A stretch of DNA of 33,985 nt. Origin: an uncultured Bacteroides sp. (GTDB lineage: Bacteria > Bacteroidota > Bacteroidia > Bacteroidales > Bacteroidaceae). A program made the translations under genes and the position numbers. The stretch covers positions 1 to 33,985 of the forward strand of contig USLU01000053.1 in assembly GCA_900555635.1 (NCBI GenBank). Reading direction: 5' to 3'. The notes below the pieces were generated by a model. It was not told the DNA's origin and made no database searches. It was given only the letters and a program-made list of their open reading frames with translations. Shown here one piece after another: positions 22,336-31,683 of the stretch; the first letter of the stretch is position 1; every line of letters starts with the position of its first letter.

Positions 22336-22344
22336 TATCTTTGC
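22336..22344 (+). promoter_or_regulatory. -7 element directly before priA
   Basis: TATCTTTGC ends only seven bases before the priA ATG, so the mRNA should have a leader of about 2-5 nt or none. Confidence 0.7.
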
Positions 22345-22351
22345 CAGCGTG

Positions 22352-24814
22352 ATGGAGAAATTTGTTGATGTCATATTGCCCCTGCCTCTGCATAGTTGTT
22401 TCACCTACTCCCTGCCGGAAGAAATGGCGGAGGAGGTGCAGATAGGCTGTCGTATTGTCGTGCCTTTTGGCCGGAAGAAATATTATACGGGAATTGTGCG
22501 TAATGTACATTATATGAAACCCCAGGAATATGAGGTGAAGGAAGTGACTGCATTGCTGGATGCACATCCTATTTTGTTGCCTTTGCAATTCAAATTCTGG
22601 GAGTGGGTAGCCGATTACTATCTCTGTACACAAGGCGATGTCTATAAAGCAGCGTTGCCCTCCGGATTGAAACTCGAAAGTGAAACCATGGTAGAGTATA
22701 ATCCGGATTTCGAAGCAATGGAATCCTTGCCGGAACGGGAGCAGAAAGTACTTGATTTGCTTTCGGTTGAGCCAGAACAGTGTGTCACCAAATTGGAGAA
22801 AGATACCGGCTTTAAGAATATCCTCAATATTATCAAATCCCTGCTCGATAAGGAAGCCATTTTCGTAAAAGAAGAATTGCGGCGAACTTATAAACCCAAA
22901 ACAGAAACTCGTGTACGCTTGACTGCCGCAGCAAGCAACGAACGGCGCTTACACTTCTTTTTCGATGAATTGCAACGCCGTGCACCGAAACAATTGGATT
23001 TATTGATGAAATACATCGAACTTTCCGGTTGTCTGGGTGGAAAACAGAAGGAAGTCACCAAGAAGGAGTTGTTGCTGCGTGCTTCTGCTACCCCTGCCGT
23101 CTTCAATGGACTGATAGAGCGTGGAGTATTTGAGGTTTATCAGCAGGAGATAGGGCGATTGAATGCTGTTTCGATGAAAGAAACCCTCCCTTTAAATTCA
23201 CTGAATGTTCATCAGCAACAAGCATACGATAATATCATTGAGAGTTTTAAGACGAAAAACGTCTGTCTGCTGCATGGAGTTACATCCAGTGGTAAAACAG
23301 AGGTTTATATCCATCTGATTGAACAGACCATCCGTCAGGGAAAGCAAGTGTTGTATCTGCTGCCCGAAATTGCTTTGACCACTCAAATCACCGAGCGCCT
23401 GCAACGGGTGTTCGGGGCGCGCTTGGGCATCTATCACTCCAAATTTCCTGATGCCGAACGGGTCGAGATCTGGCAAAAGCAGTTGTCGGAGGGTGGGTAT
23501 GATATTATTCTAGGAGTCCGTTCTTCTATATTTCTGCCTTTTCGTAACTTGGGTTTGGTCATTGTGGACGAAGAACATGAGAATACTTATAAGCAACAAG
23601 ACCCTGCTCCACGCTATCATGCCCGTAATGCCGCCATTGTGCTGGCAGCGATGTATGGTGCTAAAACATTATTAGGAACGGCCACCCCTTCGATTGAAAC
23701 CTGGCACAATGCTGTTTCGGACAAATATGGTTTGGTAGAGCTGAAAGAGCGATATAAAGAAATACGATTGCCTGAGATTATACCTGTGGACATCAAAGAG
23801 TTGCATCGCAAGAAACGGATGAACGGCCCTTTCTCACCATTGCTGTTGCAATATGTCCGCGAAGCTTTGGAGCAGAAAGAGCAGGTTATCTTGTTTCAGA
23901 ATCGTCGTGGCTTTGCGCCAATGATAGAATGTAATACGTGTGGTTGGGTGCCGAAGTGCAAAAACTGCGATGTCAGTCTGACTTATCATAAAGGTTTAAA
24001 CCAATTGACGTGCCATTATTGTGGATATACTTACCAGCTACCTCGTGTCTGCCCGGCTTGTGAAGGAAGCGACTTGCGTAATCGTGGTTTTGGTACGGAG
24101 AAGATAGAGGATGACATTAAAGCCATTTTCCCCGAAGCATCTGTAGCCCGTATGGATTTGGATACTACGCGTACCCGTACTGCTTATGAACGTATTATTG
24201 CTGATTTTGAGCAAGGAAAGACGGATATTCTGATTGGAACACAAATGGTTTCGAAAGGACTGGACTTTGATCATGTAAGTGTAGTGGGCATACTCAATGC
24301 CGACACCATGCTTAATTATCCTGATTTTCGGGCTTACGAGCGAGCCTATCAGCTTATGGCACAAGTTTCCGGTCGTGCCGGACGAAGAAATAAGCAGGGA
24401 AGGGTAGTGTTGCAGACTAAAAGCATCGACCATTCCATTATCCCCCAAGTCATTGCCAATGATTACGAAGGGATGGTAGGCGGGCAGCTTGCCGAACGCC
24501 AGATGTTTCATTATCCGCCTTATTACCGTCTGGTGTACGTTTACCTTAAAAACCGGAACGAGCAACTACTTGACTTGATGGCACAAACCATGGCTGGTAA
24601 ATTGCGTGCAGTTTTCGGCAATCGTGTTTTAGGTCCCGATAAACCTCCTGTTGCCCGTGTACAAACTTTATTTATACGGAAGATTGTTGTAAAAATAGAA
24701 CTCAATGCACCGATGGCGCGTGCTCGTGAACTGTTGGTGCAAGTACAGAAAGATATGATAGCTGAAGATCGCTTCAAATCATTGATTGTATATTACGATG
24801 TAGATCCTATGTAA
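22352..24814 (+). CDS. priA: Primosomal replication-restart helicase PriA
   Basis: An 820-residue 3'-5' helicase that recognises stalled forks and loads the replicative helicase. The N-terminal DNA-binding domain starts MEKFVDVILPLPLHSCFTY. The helicase core has GVTSSGKTE with Lys315, DEEH at 406-409, and FQNRRGFAP. Eight Cys for two zinc ions lie around 527-570 (CNTC, CKNC, CHYC, CPAC), followed by GTEKIEDD and QVSGRAGR. Length is typical for Bacteroidota. I take the ATG at 22352; a GTG directly before it adds one residue. The next gene follows after 12 bases. Confidence 0.97.
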   Translation: MEKFVDVILPLPLHSCFTYSLPEEMAEEVQIGCRIVVPFGRKKYYTGIVRNVHYMKPQEYEVKEVTALLDAHPILLPLQFKFWEWVADYYLCTQGDVYKAALPSGLKLESETMVEYNPDFEAMESLPEREQKVLDLLSVEPEQCVTKLEKDTGFKNILNIIKSLLDKEAIFVKEELRRTYKPKTETRVRLTAAASNERRLHFFFDELQRRAPKQLDLLMKYIELSGCLGGKQKEVTKKELLLRASATPAVFNGLIERGVFEVYQQEIGRLNAVSMKETLPLNSLNVHQQQAYDNIIESFKTKNVCLLHGVTSSGKTEVYIHLIEQTIRQGKQVLYLLPEIALTTQITERLQRVFGARLGIYHSKFPDAERVEIWQKQLSEGGYDIILGVRSSIFLPFRNLGLVIVDEEHENTYKQQDPAPRYHARNAAIVLAAMYGAKTLLGTATPSIETWHNAVSDKYGLVELKERYKEIRLPEIIPVDIKELHRKKRMNGPFSPLLLQYVREALEQKEQVILFQNRRGFAPMIECNTCGWVPKCKNCDVSLTYHKGLNQLTCHYCGYTYQLPRVCPACEGSDLRNRGFGTEKIEDDIKAIFPEASVARMDLDTTRTRTAYERIIADFEQGKTDILIGTQMVSKGLDFDHVSVVGILNADTMLNYPDFRAYERAYQLMAQVSGRAGRRNKQGRVVLQTKSIDHSIIPQVIANDYEGMVGGQLAERQMFHYPPYYRLVYVYLKNRNEQLLDLMAQTMAGKLRAVFGNRVLGPDKPPVARVQTLFIRKIVVKIELNAPMARARELLVQVQKDMIAEDRFKSLIVYYDVDPM

Positions 24815-24826
24815 CAAAATAGATAT

Positions 24827-25315
24827 ATGAAGAAAATACTTTTCGTTTGCCTCGGCAATATTTGTCGTTCTTCTTCGGCAGAAGGAGTCATGAATCACTT
24901 GATACAAGAAGCCGGATGTGAAGATGAGTTTTTGATAGATTCTGCCGGTATCTTGTCCTATCATCAGGGTGAATTGCCCGATAGCCGGATGCGTGCCCAT
25001 GCAGCTCGTCGCGGGTATAACCTGACACATCGTTCCCGTCCCGTCCGTACCGAAGATTTTTATAACTTCGATTTAATAATCGGGATGGACGACCGTAATA
25101 TCGATGACTTGAAAGACCGTGCCCCTTCGCCCGAAGAGTGGAGCAAGATACATCGTATGACGGAATATTGTACGAAGTTTACGCATGCCGATCATGTACC
25201 CGATCCATACTATGGCGGTTCCGAAGGTTTTGAATATGTGCTCGACCTACTGGAAGATGCTTGTGCCGGACTGCTTAGTGGCTTACATCCTGATAAAACC
25301 GTTTGTTGTCGTTGA
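24827..25315 (+). CDS. Low-molecular-weight protein tyrosine phosphatase
   Basis: A 162-residue cytosolic phosphatase. The P-loop CX5R is Cys8-LGNIC-Arg14 near the N-terminus, and the general acid is Asp126 in DPYYGG. The usual Pro after CRS is Ser here (CRSSSAEG), a small variation in the loop flank. Its substrates could be phosphotyrosine proteins such as capsule-related kinases, or arginine phosphates; not determined. It is in the priA transcript, 12 bases downstream, and its last 41 bases overlap the end of the opposing minus-strand gene. Confidence 0.95.
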   Translation: MKKILFVCLGNICRSSSAEGVMNHLIQEAGCEDEFLIDSAGILSYHQGELPDSRMRAHAARRGYNLTHRSRPVRTEDFYNFDLIIGMDDRNIDDLKDRAPSPEEWSKIHRMTEYCTKFTHADHVPDPYYGGSEGFEYVLDLLEDACAGLLSGLHPDKTVCCR

Positions 25316-26042
25316 GGCTGCAAGTAGCATCTACACCCGCTTGCTGTAATCGTTCAGCTATTTCATTCAGCGTTTTTCTTGAAACCCTGCCTATATAAAA
25401 TAGCCGGTAGCGATAATCCTTATCCAATAGCTCCATGATATGCGTGAAAGTCTGCTCGCGTGCAAAGTCGAAATTGACTTTCCGTAAATCGGTATAAGGA
25501 TAGCGGATGGTTCTGCCGACACTGTGAATGATGAGTGCCTCATTATCCAGCGTCAGATAGCAGAAGCGAGTCATCAACATGCAGATAAAGAAAAGGCTCA
25601 GCCCGAACGAAATGATTGCCGGTATAAAGCCCCACCATACATCGCCGCTGATTGAATAATATCCCAAAATGAGGAACATAATAAACAGCACGAAGAAGTA
25701 GAACATATAGAGTGAAGGCCGCTGAAAAGTTTCCGTAGGAAGATTGGCTACTGTACGTTCTTTGGGACTATAATTATCAAAAGCTACTCCTTGGGAAATG
25801 AGAAAACGAATCACGGAAGAAGGGTGGTGGCAAGGGGGCACATACAGTACCTTTACTTTCCCTTCTTTCAGATGCAAGGTCAGTATGCCCGGACCATATT
25901 TGTCTTTAGTCGCTAAATTACTTTTATGTGGTACTTGACGATAACGCTTCATGAAGCTGAAACTCTCGATCTGGTGTAGCCCTATCCGCTGACTTCGCAG
26001 CAGTTCTTCGGCTCTTTTTTGTTCTTTAGCGGTCACTTCCAT
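25275..26042 (-). CDS. Membrane protein of unknown function with PH-like ends
   Basis: A 255-residue protein with two membrane segments (YMFYFFVLFIMFLILGYY, about 114-131; FIPAIISFGLSLFFICML, about 138-158). The first 110 residues are soluble and basic, and the C-terminal 95 residues (FCYLTLDNEALIIHSVGR onward) have a beta pattern like bacterial PH domains. I do not recognise a named family. It starts 5 bases after the stop of the 7TM-HD gene, so they form one operon and may act together at the inner membrane. Its 3' end overlaps the phosphatase gene tail to tail by 41 bp. Confidence 0.8.
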   Translation of the reverse strand: MEVTAKEQKRAEELLRSQRIGLHQIESFSFMKRYRQVPHKSNLATKDKYGPGILTLHLKEGKVKVLYVPPCHHPSSVIRFLISQGVAFDNYSPKERTVANLPTETFQRPSLYMFYFFVLFIMFLILGYYSISGDVWWGFIPAIISFGLSLFFICMLMTRFCYLTLDNEALIIHSVGRTIRYPYTDLRKVNFDFAREQTFTHIMELLDKDYRYRLFYIGRVSRKTLNEIAERLQQAGVDATCSLNDNKRFYQDVSH

Positions 26043-26047
26043 GGTTT

Positions 26048-28111
26048 TTATTTTTTAAGTTCGGGATAACTGATACGAGTATGGTAAATCGTTTTTAGTT
26101 TTTCTTTAAACACAGCCTTTACAGTAGCGATATCTTTAAAGGTGATGGGACACTCTTTGAAGTAACCTTCTGCCACTTGTGAGTCGATAATCTTGTCTAC
26201 CAAGTTACTGATGCTCTCTTCCGTATATTCAGGTAAACTGCGTGAAGCAGCTTCTACTGAATCCGCCATCATAAGAATGGCTTGTTCCTTGGTGAACGGA
26301 TTGGGACCGGGATAGGTAAAGAGCTCTTCATTCGGCTCCTCACCGGGATGTTCGTTCTTCCATGAAATATAGAAGAACTTTGTTTTGCCACGGCCATGAT
26401 GAGTGGTAATAAAGTCTTTGATGACTTTAGGCAGGTTATTCTTTTCCGCTAACTTCAATCCATCAGTCACATGGTTGATAACTACTTGTGCGCTTTGTTC
26501 ATAATTGAGGTTTTTATGTGGGTTGACACCTCCCGATTGGTTTTCGGTGAAGAATACCGGGTTTTCCATCTTGCCGATGTCGTGATACAATGCTCCGGTA
26601 CGTACCAACTGGCTCTTGGCATCGATACGGTTGGCGGCTTCAGCAGCAAGATTGGCTACTTGCATGGAGTGTTGGAAAGTTCCCGGAACCGTTTCGGACA
26701 TGCGGCGCAATAGGTTATTATTGATGTTAGATAGTTCTACCAAAGTAACATTGGACGTAAAGCCGAAAGTCTTTTCTACCAGGAATAGTAGTGGATAGGT
26801 GAACAGTAAGAGAACTCCGTTGATAATGAAGTAAGTATACATGCTTCCATTGAGCTTAGACAAATCGTTCTCTGTAATCAGCTCGAAAGCAAAGTAAACA
26901 GCTGCATAAGTCAGTATTACAAGTATGGCCGTGCGGAATAGCTGTGAACGTTGAGACAGTTCGCGCAAACTGAAGATGGCAACTAATCCCGCAGAAAGTT
27001 GCAATAAAATAAACTCATGGGGATATCTCAAAGAAATAGAGCATATCAATATGGTGATGGCATGCGTAATAAATGCTGTACGCGAGTCGAGGAACACGCG
27101 GATGATTATGGGAAGCATGGCGTATGGCAGGATGTAGATGTTGAAAATATTGTTTGCTACCATGAGTGCAGTTACTACACAATAAAACATCGTAAGGGTG
27201 AAGAGTAGGGAGAGACTGCCTTTACGATCGTAATAATCTTTGCGGAACAAATCCAGGTATAGCATGAAGCAGAGCATAAAGATACTGACGTACAATATCT
27301 GTCCTAGCAATATCAAACGCTTTTGTCCGATGGATTCACTTCGTTTGATGGACTCTTTCCGCAGACTTTCAAGGATGTTATACGTCTCTTGGTCTACGAT
27401 TTCGCCCCGGTCGATGATTTTCTGCCCGCTCAGGACGATGCCGTTTGCCCATGAGTAATTGTCGAGAACTTCTTTTTTAGCAGTTTCCGTACGTTGTTCA
27501 TCGTAGGTAAGATTCGGAAGTAAATATTCATTCAACGAACATTGCCTCAGGATGTCAGGACGATAATGTAGAGTATCGCCGGTAAGCACATAATTATAAG
27601 CATCTTTCACAGAATAAAGTTTATCTGTGCTTTGCTGATTCGCCATTTTATCATTCACTACCATGATGGCGGCTGTACTGTCTTTTTGTAATTTGGCTAA
27701 CTGATCTGTGGAGAGAATTCCGGAACGGTAAACTTCAGAAAGCTTTCTTTCCAGGAAACGCATATAGTCCGATGACGGGACAATCCCTTTTAAATGATTC
27801 TGATAATCAGCCTTTAATTTATTGAGAGCATTCTTCTCTACACTCTTATCCAATTGGAAATAAGGTTGGAAGTTAGCAAGTATACTGTCTTGTTCACGCT
27901 CTACAACTTTGTCATCCTTATAGATGGGGAAGTCAAATGTAGCCATCAACTGTCCGTATTTCCAAGGTTTATCGGTGTCGAACTGATAATTGAATTTACC
28001 GTCTCGTGGAAGAAAATAGACAATAACTGCCACTGTGCCGACGAATATCAGTGCTTTATATAATAAATCTCTGAACGAGAAATCCTTTTTGGTTTTGCTG
28101 AAATAACTCAT
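26048..28111 (-). CDS. 7TM-HD phosphodiesterase, PgpH-like
   Basis: A 687-residue membrane protein with one N-terminal membrane helix, an extracytoplasmic helical domain (about 35-260), seven membrane helices (about 260-450) and a cytosolic HD domain. Metal ligands include the His in QHSMQVA, H510-D511 in YHDIGK and the His pair in TTHHGRGK. Relatives such as PgpH in Listeria hydrolyse cyclic di-AMP, the likely substrate here. I start at 28111 (MSYFSKTKKDFSF) because the codons upstream (from 28150) lie in the poly-A-rich divergent promoter region. It is divergent from gltX. Confidence 0.92.
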   Translation of the reverse strand: MSYFSKTKKDFSFRDLLYKALIFVGTVAVIVYFLPRDGKFNYQFDTDKPWKYGQLMATFDFPIYKDDKVVEREQDSILANFQPYFQLDKSVEKNALNKLKADYQNHLKGIVPSSDYMRFLERKLSEVYRSGILSTDQLAKLQKDSTAAIMVVNDKMANQQSTDKLYSVKDAYNYVLTGDTLHYRPDILRQCSLNEYLLPNLTYDEQRTETAKKEVLDNYSWANGIVLSGQKIIDRGEIVDQETYNILESLRKESIKRSESIGQKRLILLGQILYVSIFMLCFMLYLDLFRKDYYDRKGSLSLLFTLTMFYCVVTALMVANNIFNIYILPYAMLPIIIRVFLDSRTAFITHAITILICSISLRYPHEFILLQLSAGLVAIFSLRELSQRSQLFRTAILVILTYAAVYFAFELITENDLSKLNGSMYTYFIINGVLLLFTYPLLFLVEKTFGFTSNVTLVELSNINNNLLRRMSETVPGTFQHSMQVANLAAEAANRIDAKSQLVRTGALYHDIGKMENPVFFTENQSGGVNPHKNLNYEQSAQVVINHVTDGLKLAEKNNLPKVIKDFITTHHGRGKTKFFYISWKNEHPGEEPNEELFTYPGPNPFTKEQAILMMADSVEAASRSLPEYTEESISNLVDKIIDSQVAEGYFKECPITFKDIATVKAVFKEKLKTIYHTRISYPELKK

Positions 28112-28169
28112 AATGCTTGAAATTTTTGCGAAAAGTACAAAAAAAAACATTAGTGTGGAAAAAAAGGTT

Positions 28170-28178
28170 TAATTTTGC
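28170..28178 (+). promoter_or_regulatory. -7 element for gltX
   Basis: TAATTTTGC is an exact match to TAnnTTTGC; the -33 box is weak. The leader is about 28 nt. A minus-strand near-match (TACTTTTCG) for the 7TM-HD gene lies about 45 bases away, so the two promoters are back to back. Confidence 0.7.
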
Positions 28179-28208
28179 CGTCTAAATTATTTATAAGTAA
28201 GGTAGATT

Positions 28209-29738
28209 ATGACAGAAAGAAGAGTCAGAGTCCGTTTTGCCCCAAGTCCTACGGGGGCGTTGCACATAGGTGGTGTGCGTACAGCTTTATATAATTATCT
28301 CTTTGCGCGTCAGCATGGAGGAGATCTAATTTTCCGAATTGAAGATACTGATTCCAACCGTTTTGTACCGGGTGCGGAAGAATATATTCTGGAATCGTTC
28401 AAGTGGCTGGGTATTCCGTTTGATGAAGGTGTTAGTTTCGGTGGAAACTACGGACCTTATCGCCAGTCGGAACGTCGTGAAATATACAAGAAGTATGTAA
28501 ACGTATTGTTGGATGCCGGAAAAGCATATATCGCATTTGATACTCCGGAAGAGTTGGATGCAAAGCGTGCCCAAATTGCGAACTTCCAATACGATGCTTC
28601 TACCCGCATGCAGATGCGCAATTCACTGACTCTTTCAAAAGAAGAAGTGGATGCTTTGATTGCCGACGGTAAACAGTACGTAGTGCGCTTCAAGATAGAG
28701 CCTAATGAAGATGTACATGTAAACGACTTGATCCGTGGAGAAGTGATTATTAATTCTTCGATTCTTGACGACAAGGTTCTCTATAAATCGGCCGATGAAC
28801 TGCCTACTTATCATTTGGCCAATATTGTCGATGACCATTTGATGGAAGTTTCCCATGTGATCCGTGGCGAAGAATGGTTGCCTTCAGCACCCTTGCATGT
28901 ATTGTTATACCGTGCTTTCGGTTGGGAAGATACCATGCCGGAATTTGCCCACTTGCCTTTGTTGCTGAAACCCGAAGGTAACGGCAAACTGAGCAAGCGT
29001 GATGGTGATCGTCTTGGTTTCCCTGTTTTCCCATTGGAATGGCATGATCCCAAAACAAATGAAGTTTCTTCCGGTTATCGTGAAGCAGGCTATTTGCCTG
29101 AAGCAGTCATCAACTTCCTTGCTTTGCTGGGTTGGAATCCGGGTAATGACGTGGAATTGATGTCTATGGATGATCTGGTGAAACTCTTTAATCTGGCGCA
29201 TTGTAGCAAATCCGGTGCAAAGTTTGATTATAAGAAAGGTATTTGGTTCAATCACGAATACATTATGTCAAAACCGGATGCGGAAATAGCTACTCTTTTC
29301 CGTCCGGTACTGAAAGTTAATGGTGTAGATGCCGACAAATACGATGATGCATATCTTGGCAGAGTGGTTTCCTTGGTAAAAGGACGTGTAAACTTTGTAA
29401 AAGAATTGTGGGATCAGTCTCGTTTCTTCTTTGTCGCTCCAACTGAGTATGCTGAGAAGGACGTAAAAAAACGCTGGTCTGAAAATACTCCGGCTATCAT
29501 GAACGAACTGATGGAAGTTTTGCGTGGCATAAATGATTTTTCATCGAAACCTTCCGAGGATATTGTGATTGGTTGGATTACCGACCGTGGCTATCACATG
29601 GGCAATGTGATGAATGCTTTCCGCCTGGCAGTAGTAGGAGAGTGTAAAGGACCGCACATGTTCGACATTACCGAACTGATTGGTAAGGAAGAAACATTGG
29701 CTCGTATACAGCGTGCTATCGAGACCTTAAAAGGATGA
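28209..29738 (+). CDS. gltX: Glutamyl-tRNA synthetase
   Basis: A 509-residue class Ic aminoacyl-tRNA synthetase that charges tRNA-Glu. The signature PSPTGALHIGG lies at residues 12-22, the KMSKS loop is KLSKR at 260-264, and HVIRGEEWLPSAP and HLPLLLKPEGNGKLSK are typical. The C-terminal anticodon-binding helical domain is present and the length is normal for Bacteroidales. The stop codon lies inside a 24-bp palindrome. waaA follows after 42 bases and is probably co-transcribed. Confidence 0.97.
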   Translation: MTERRVRVRFAPSPTGALHIGGVRTALYNYLFARQHGGDLIFRIEDTDSNRFVPGAEEYILESFKWLGIPFDEGVSFGGNYGPYRQSERREIYKKYVNVLLDAGKAYIAFDTPEELDAKRAQIANFQYDASTRMQMRNSLTLSKEEVDALIADGKQYVVRFKIEPNEDVHVNDLIRGEVIINSSILDDKVLYKSADELPTYHLANIVDDHLMEVSHVIRGEEWLPSAPLHVLLYRAFGWEDTMPEFAHLPLLLKPEGNGKLSKRDGDRLGFPVFPLEWHDPKTNEVSSGYREAGYLPEAVINFLALLGWNPGNDVELMSMDDLVKLFNLAHCSKSGAKFDYKKGIWFNHEYIMSKPDAEIATLFRPVLKVNGVDADKYDDAYLGRVVSLVKGRVNFVKELWDQSRFFFVAPTEYAEKDVKKRWSENTPAIMNELMEVLRGINDFSSKPSEDIVIGWITDRGYHMGNVMNAFRLAVVGECKGPHMFDITELIGKEETLARIQRAIETLKG

Positions 29739-29754
29739 AGAATTCTTCATCCTT
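29731..29754. repeat. 24-bp perfect palindrome spanning the gltX stop codon
   Basis: The half-site AAGGATGAAGAA is followed at once by its reverse complement. The gltX stop (29736-29738) lies in the left half. The word AATTCTTCAT(C/T)CTTAATTC is then repeated directly to about 29773. It may form an RNA hairpin between gltX and waaA. Confidence 0.85.
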
Positions 29755-29780
29755 AATTCTTCATTCTTAATTCAATAAGT

Positions 29781-31001
29781 ATGCTCTACGACCTGGCAAT
29801 AGCCATCTATGATATTTTGGTGCATTTGGCTGCCCCGTTTAGCCGTAAACCCCGTAAGATGATGAAGGGGCACTGGGTGGTGTACGAACTTCTCCGTCAA
29901 CAATTGGAGAAGGATGTACGCTATATCTGGTTTCATGCAGCTTCTTTGGGAGAGTTTGAACAAGGACGTCCGTTGATTGAAAAAATCCGTGAAAAATATC
30001 CCGATTATGGCATTTTGTTGACATTCTTTTCGCCTTCAGGATATGAAGTCCGTAAGAACTACAGAGGGGCGGATGTGGTTTGTTATCTGCCTTTTGACAA
30101 GCCTCGCAACGTGAAAAAGTTCCTGGATATCGTAAACCCATGTATGGCATTCTTTATAAAGTACGAGTTCTGGAAAAACTATTTGGACGAATTGCATAAA
30201 CGTCGTATTCCGGTTTACAGTATTTCTTCAATCTTTCGTCGTGGACAGATTTTCTTTAAGTGGTATGGTGGCACATATAGAAATGTGTTACGGGATTTTG
30301 ACCATCTATTTGTTCAAAATGAACGTTCAAAGCGTTATTTGGGGAAGATTGGCATCAATCGCGTAACCGTAGTAGGTGATACTCGCTTTGACCGTGTTCT
30401 ACAGATCCGTGAAGAAGCGAAACATCTTCCGTTGGTAGAGCTTTTCAAGAATAATACCATGACTTTTGTAGCCGGGAGCTCCTGGCAACCCGATGAAGAT
30501 TTGTTCATTGAGTATTTTAATCAGCATCCGGAAATCAAGTTAATTATCGCTCCGCATGTCATTGATGAAAATCACTTGGTGGAAATTATCCGTAAGTTGA
30601 AGCGACCTTACGTACGATATACCCGCGCTGATGAAAAGAATGTGCGTAAAGCTGATTGTCTGATTATCGATTGCTTCGGATTGCTTTCTTCTATTTATCG
30701 ATATGGAGAAATATCCTACGTCGGTGGTGGCTTTGGAGTGGGTATTCATAATACTTTGGAAGCAGCTGTTTATGGAATCCCTGTTATTTTTGGACCCAAA
30801 TATCAAAAATTCCAGGAAGCTATTCAACTGTTGGAAGCGGAAGGAGCATTCTCTATCAAGGATTATGAAGAACTGAAAACCCTGCTCGACCGTATGCTGA
30901 CCGATGAAACCTTCTTGCGTGAAGTCGGAATGAATGCCGGAAATTATGTAACCGGTAATGCCGGAGCTACGGATAAAATACTGAGTATGATAAACTTCTA
31001 A
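29781..31001 (+). CDS. waaA: 3-deoxy-D-manno-octulosonic acid (Kdo) transferase
   Basis: A 406-residue inner-membrane-associated glycosyltransferase (GT30) that adds Kdo to lipid A precursor. An N-terminal anchor (LYDLAIAIYDILVHLAAPF) precedes WFHAASLGEFEQGRPLIE with the catalytic-site Glu, FIKYEFWKNYL, AGSSWQPDEDLF and GGGFGVGIHNTLEAAVYGIP, all hallmarks of WaaA. It follows gltX and ends in a bidirectional terminator. It is essential for lipopolysaccharide in most Gram-negative bacteria. Confidence 0.96.
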   Translation: MLYDLAIAIYDILVHLAAPFSRKPRKMMKGHWVVYELLRQQLEKDVRYIWFHAASLGEFEQGRPLIEKIREKYPDYGILLTFFSPSGYEVRKNYRGADVVCYLPFDKPRNVKKFLDIVNPCMAFFIKYEFWKNYLDELHKRRIPVYSISSIFRRGQIFFKWYGGTYRNVLRDFDHLFVQNERSKRYLGKIGINRVTVVGDTRFDRVLQIREEAKHLPLVELFKNNTMTFVAGSSWQPDEDLFIEYFNQHPEIKLIIAPHVIDENHLVEIIRKLKRPYVRYTRADEKNVRKADCLIIDCFGLLSSIYRYGEISYVGGGFGVGIHNTLEAAVYGIPVIFGPKYQKFQEAIQLLEAEGAFSIKDYEELKTLLDRMLTDETFLREVGMNAGNYVTGNAGATDKILSMINF

Positions 31002-31002
31002 T

Positions 31003-31070
31003 AAAGAAGTGGTAGAGTGATAAGTTGATAGCTTTTGCAATTATCATCTTTATCACTCTACCACTTTTTT
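31003..31070. terminator. Bidirectional terminator between waaA and the carbonic anhydrase gene
   Basis: A 17-bp perfect inverted repeat (31007-31023 with 31050-31066), extended by four more pairs into an A-rich left end and a T-rich right end (to 31070). It lies between converging genes, so it can end both transcripts. Confidence 0.9.
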
Positions 31071-31082
31071 AGCTTACCTCCT

Positions 31083-31595
31083 TTATTTATACCAATCAGA
31101 GTACATTAAATAATTATGTGCGATCTTCTGATTGAGTTCTTTTGCTTGTTCCGGATCTACTTTCTTTATGAATTTGGCGGGTACTCCTCCCCAGATACTT
31201 CCCGGCTCTATTACCGTGTTACTCAAAACTAAAGAACCAGCGGCAACAATAGCTCCCTCTCCAACAACTACATGATCGAGGACAGTCGACCCCATACCTA
31301 TTAAAGCATAATCTTTAATGGTAGCTCCATGAATGGTAACATTATGCCCTACAGATACATGATCGCCTATTTCTATAGTCGATTTCTCATATAGTGTATG
31401 TAGTACGCTACCATCTTGAATGTTTACTCCATTTCCAATGTGGATAGAGTTTACATCACCGCGCAATACTGTGCTGAACCATATACTACAATCGCATCCT
31501 ATTTTTACATCTCCTATGATGACCGCATTGTCTGCGAGGAAACAGTTTTCTCCTATTTCGGGAGTGAATCCTCTTACTGATTTTATTAATGCCAT
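31083..31595 (-). CDS. Gamma-class carbonic anhydrase-like hexapeptide protein
   Basis: A 170-residue left-handed beta-helix protein of the gamma carbonic anhydrase/YrdA/PaaY group. Repeats such as VIIGDVKIG, IHIGNGVNI, IEIGDHVSVG and ALIGMGSTV form the helix. Three His that would bind zinc are present (His66 in VLHTL, His84 and His89 in VGHNVTIHG), with the RGD at 45-47 that is common in the family. It may hydrate carbon dioxide; many relatives are inactive on it. It is cytosolic. The Xaa-Pro aminopeptidase gene lies upstream in the same direction. Confidence 0.93.
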   Translation of the reverse strand: MALIKSVRGFTPEIGENCFLADNAVIIGDVKIGCDCSIWFSTVLRGDVNSIHIGNGVNIQDGSVLHTLYEKSTIEIGDHVSVGHNVTIHGATIKDYALIGMGSTVLDHVVVGEGAIVAAGSLVLSNTVIEPGSIWGGVPAKFIKKVDPEQAKELNQKIAHNYLMYSDWYK

Positions 31596-31613
31596 TTTTA
31601 TTAATGATTAGAT

Positions 31614-31683
31614 TTAGTGATCAGTGATTTGTTGTTGATTTATTAATGATACTGAATCACTAATCACTAACAACTAATCACTA
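31614..31683. repeat. Second copy of the GTGATTAG inverted-repeat family
   Basis: Bases 31614-31629 pair with 31655-31670 over 16 positions with one mismatch. A further AACTAATCACTA copy extends to 31683. The core is the same as in the element at 9928-9983. The last codons and stop of the aminopeptidase gene lie in the right part. Confidence 0.8.

Noticed and set aside
24038..24565. 175-residue minus-strand open frame within priA
   Set aside because: Shadow of the PriA zinc and helicase regions with no independent support.
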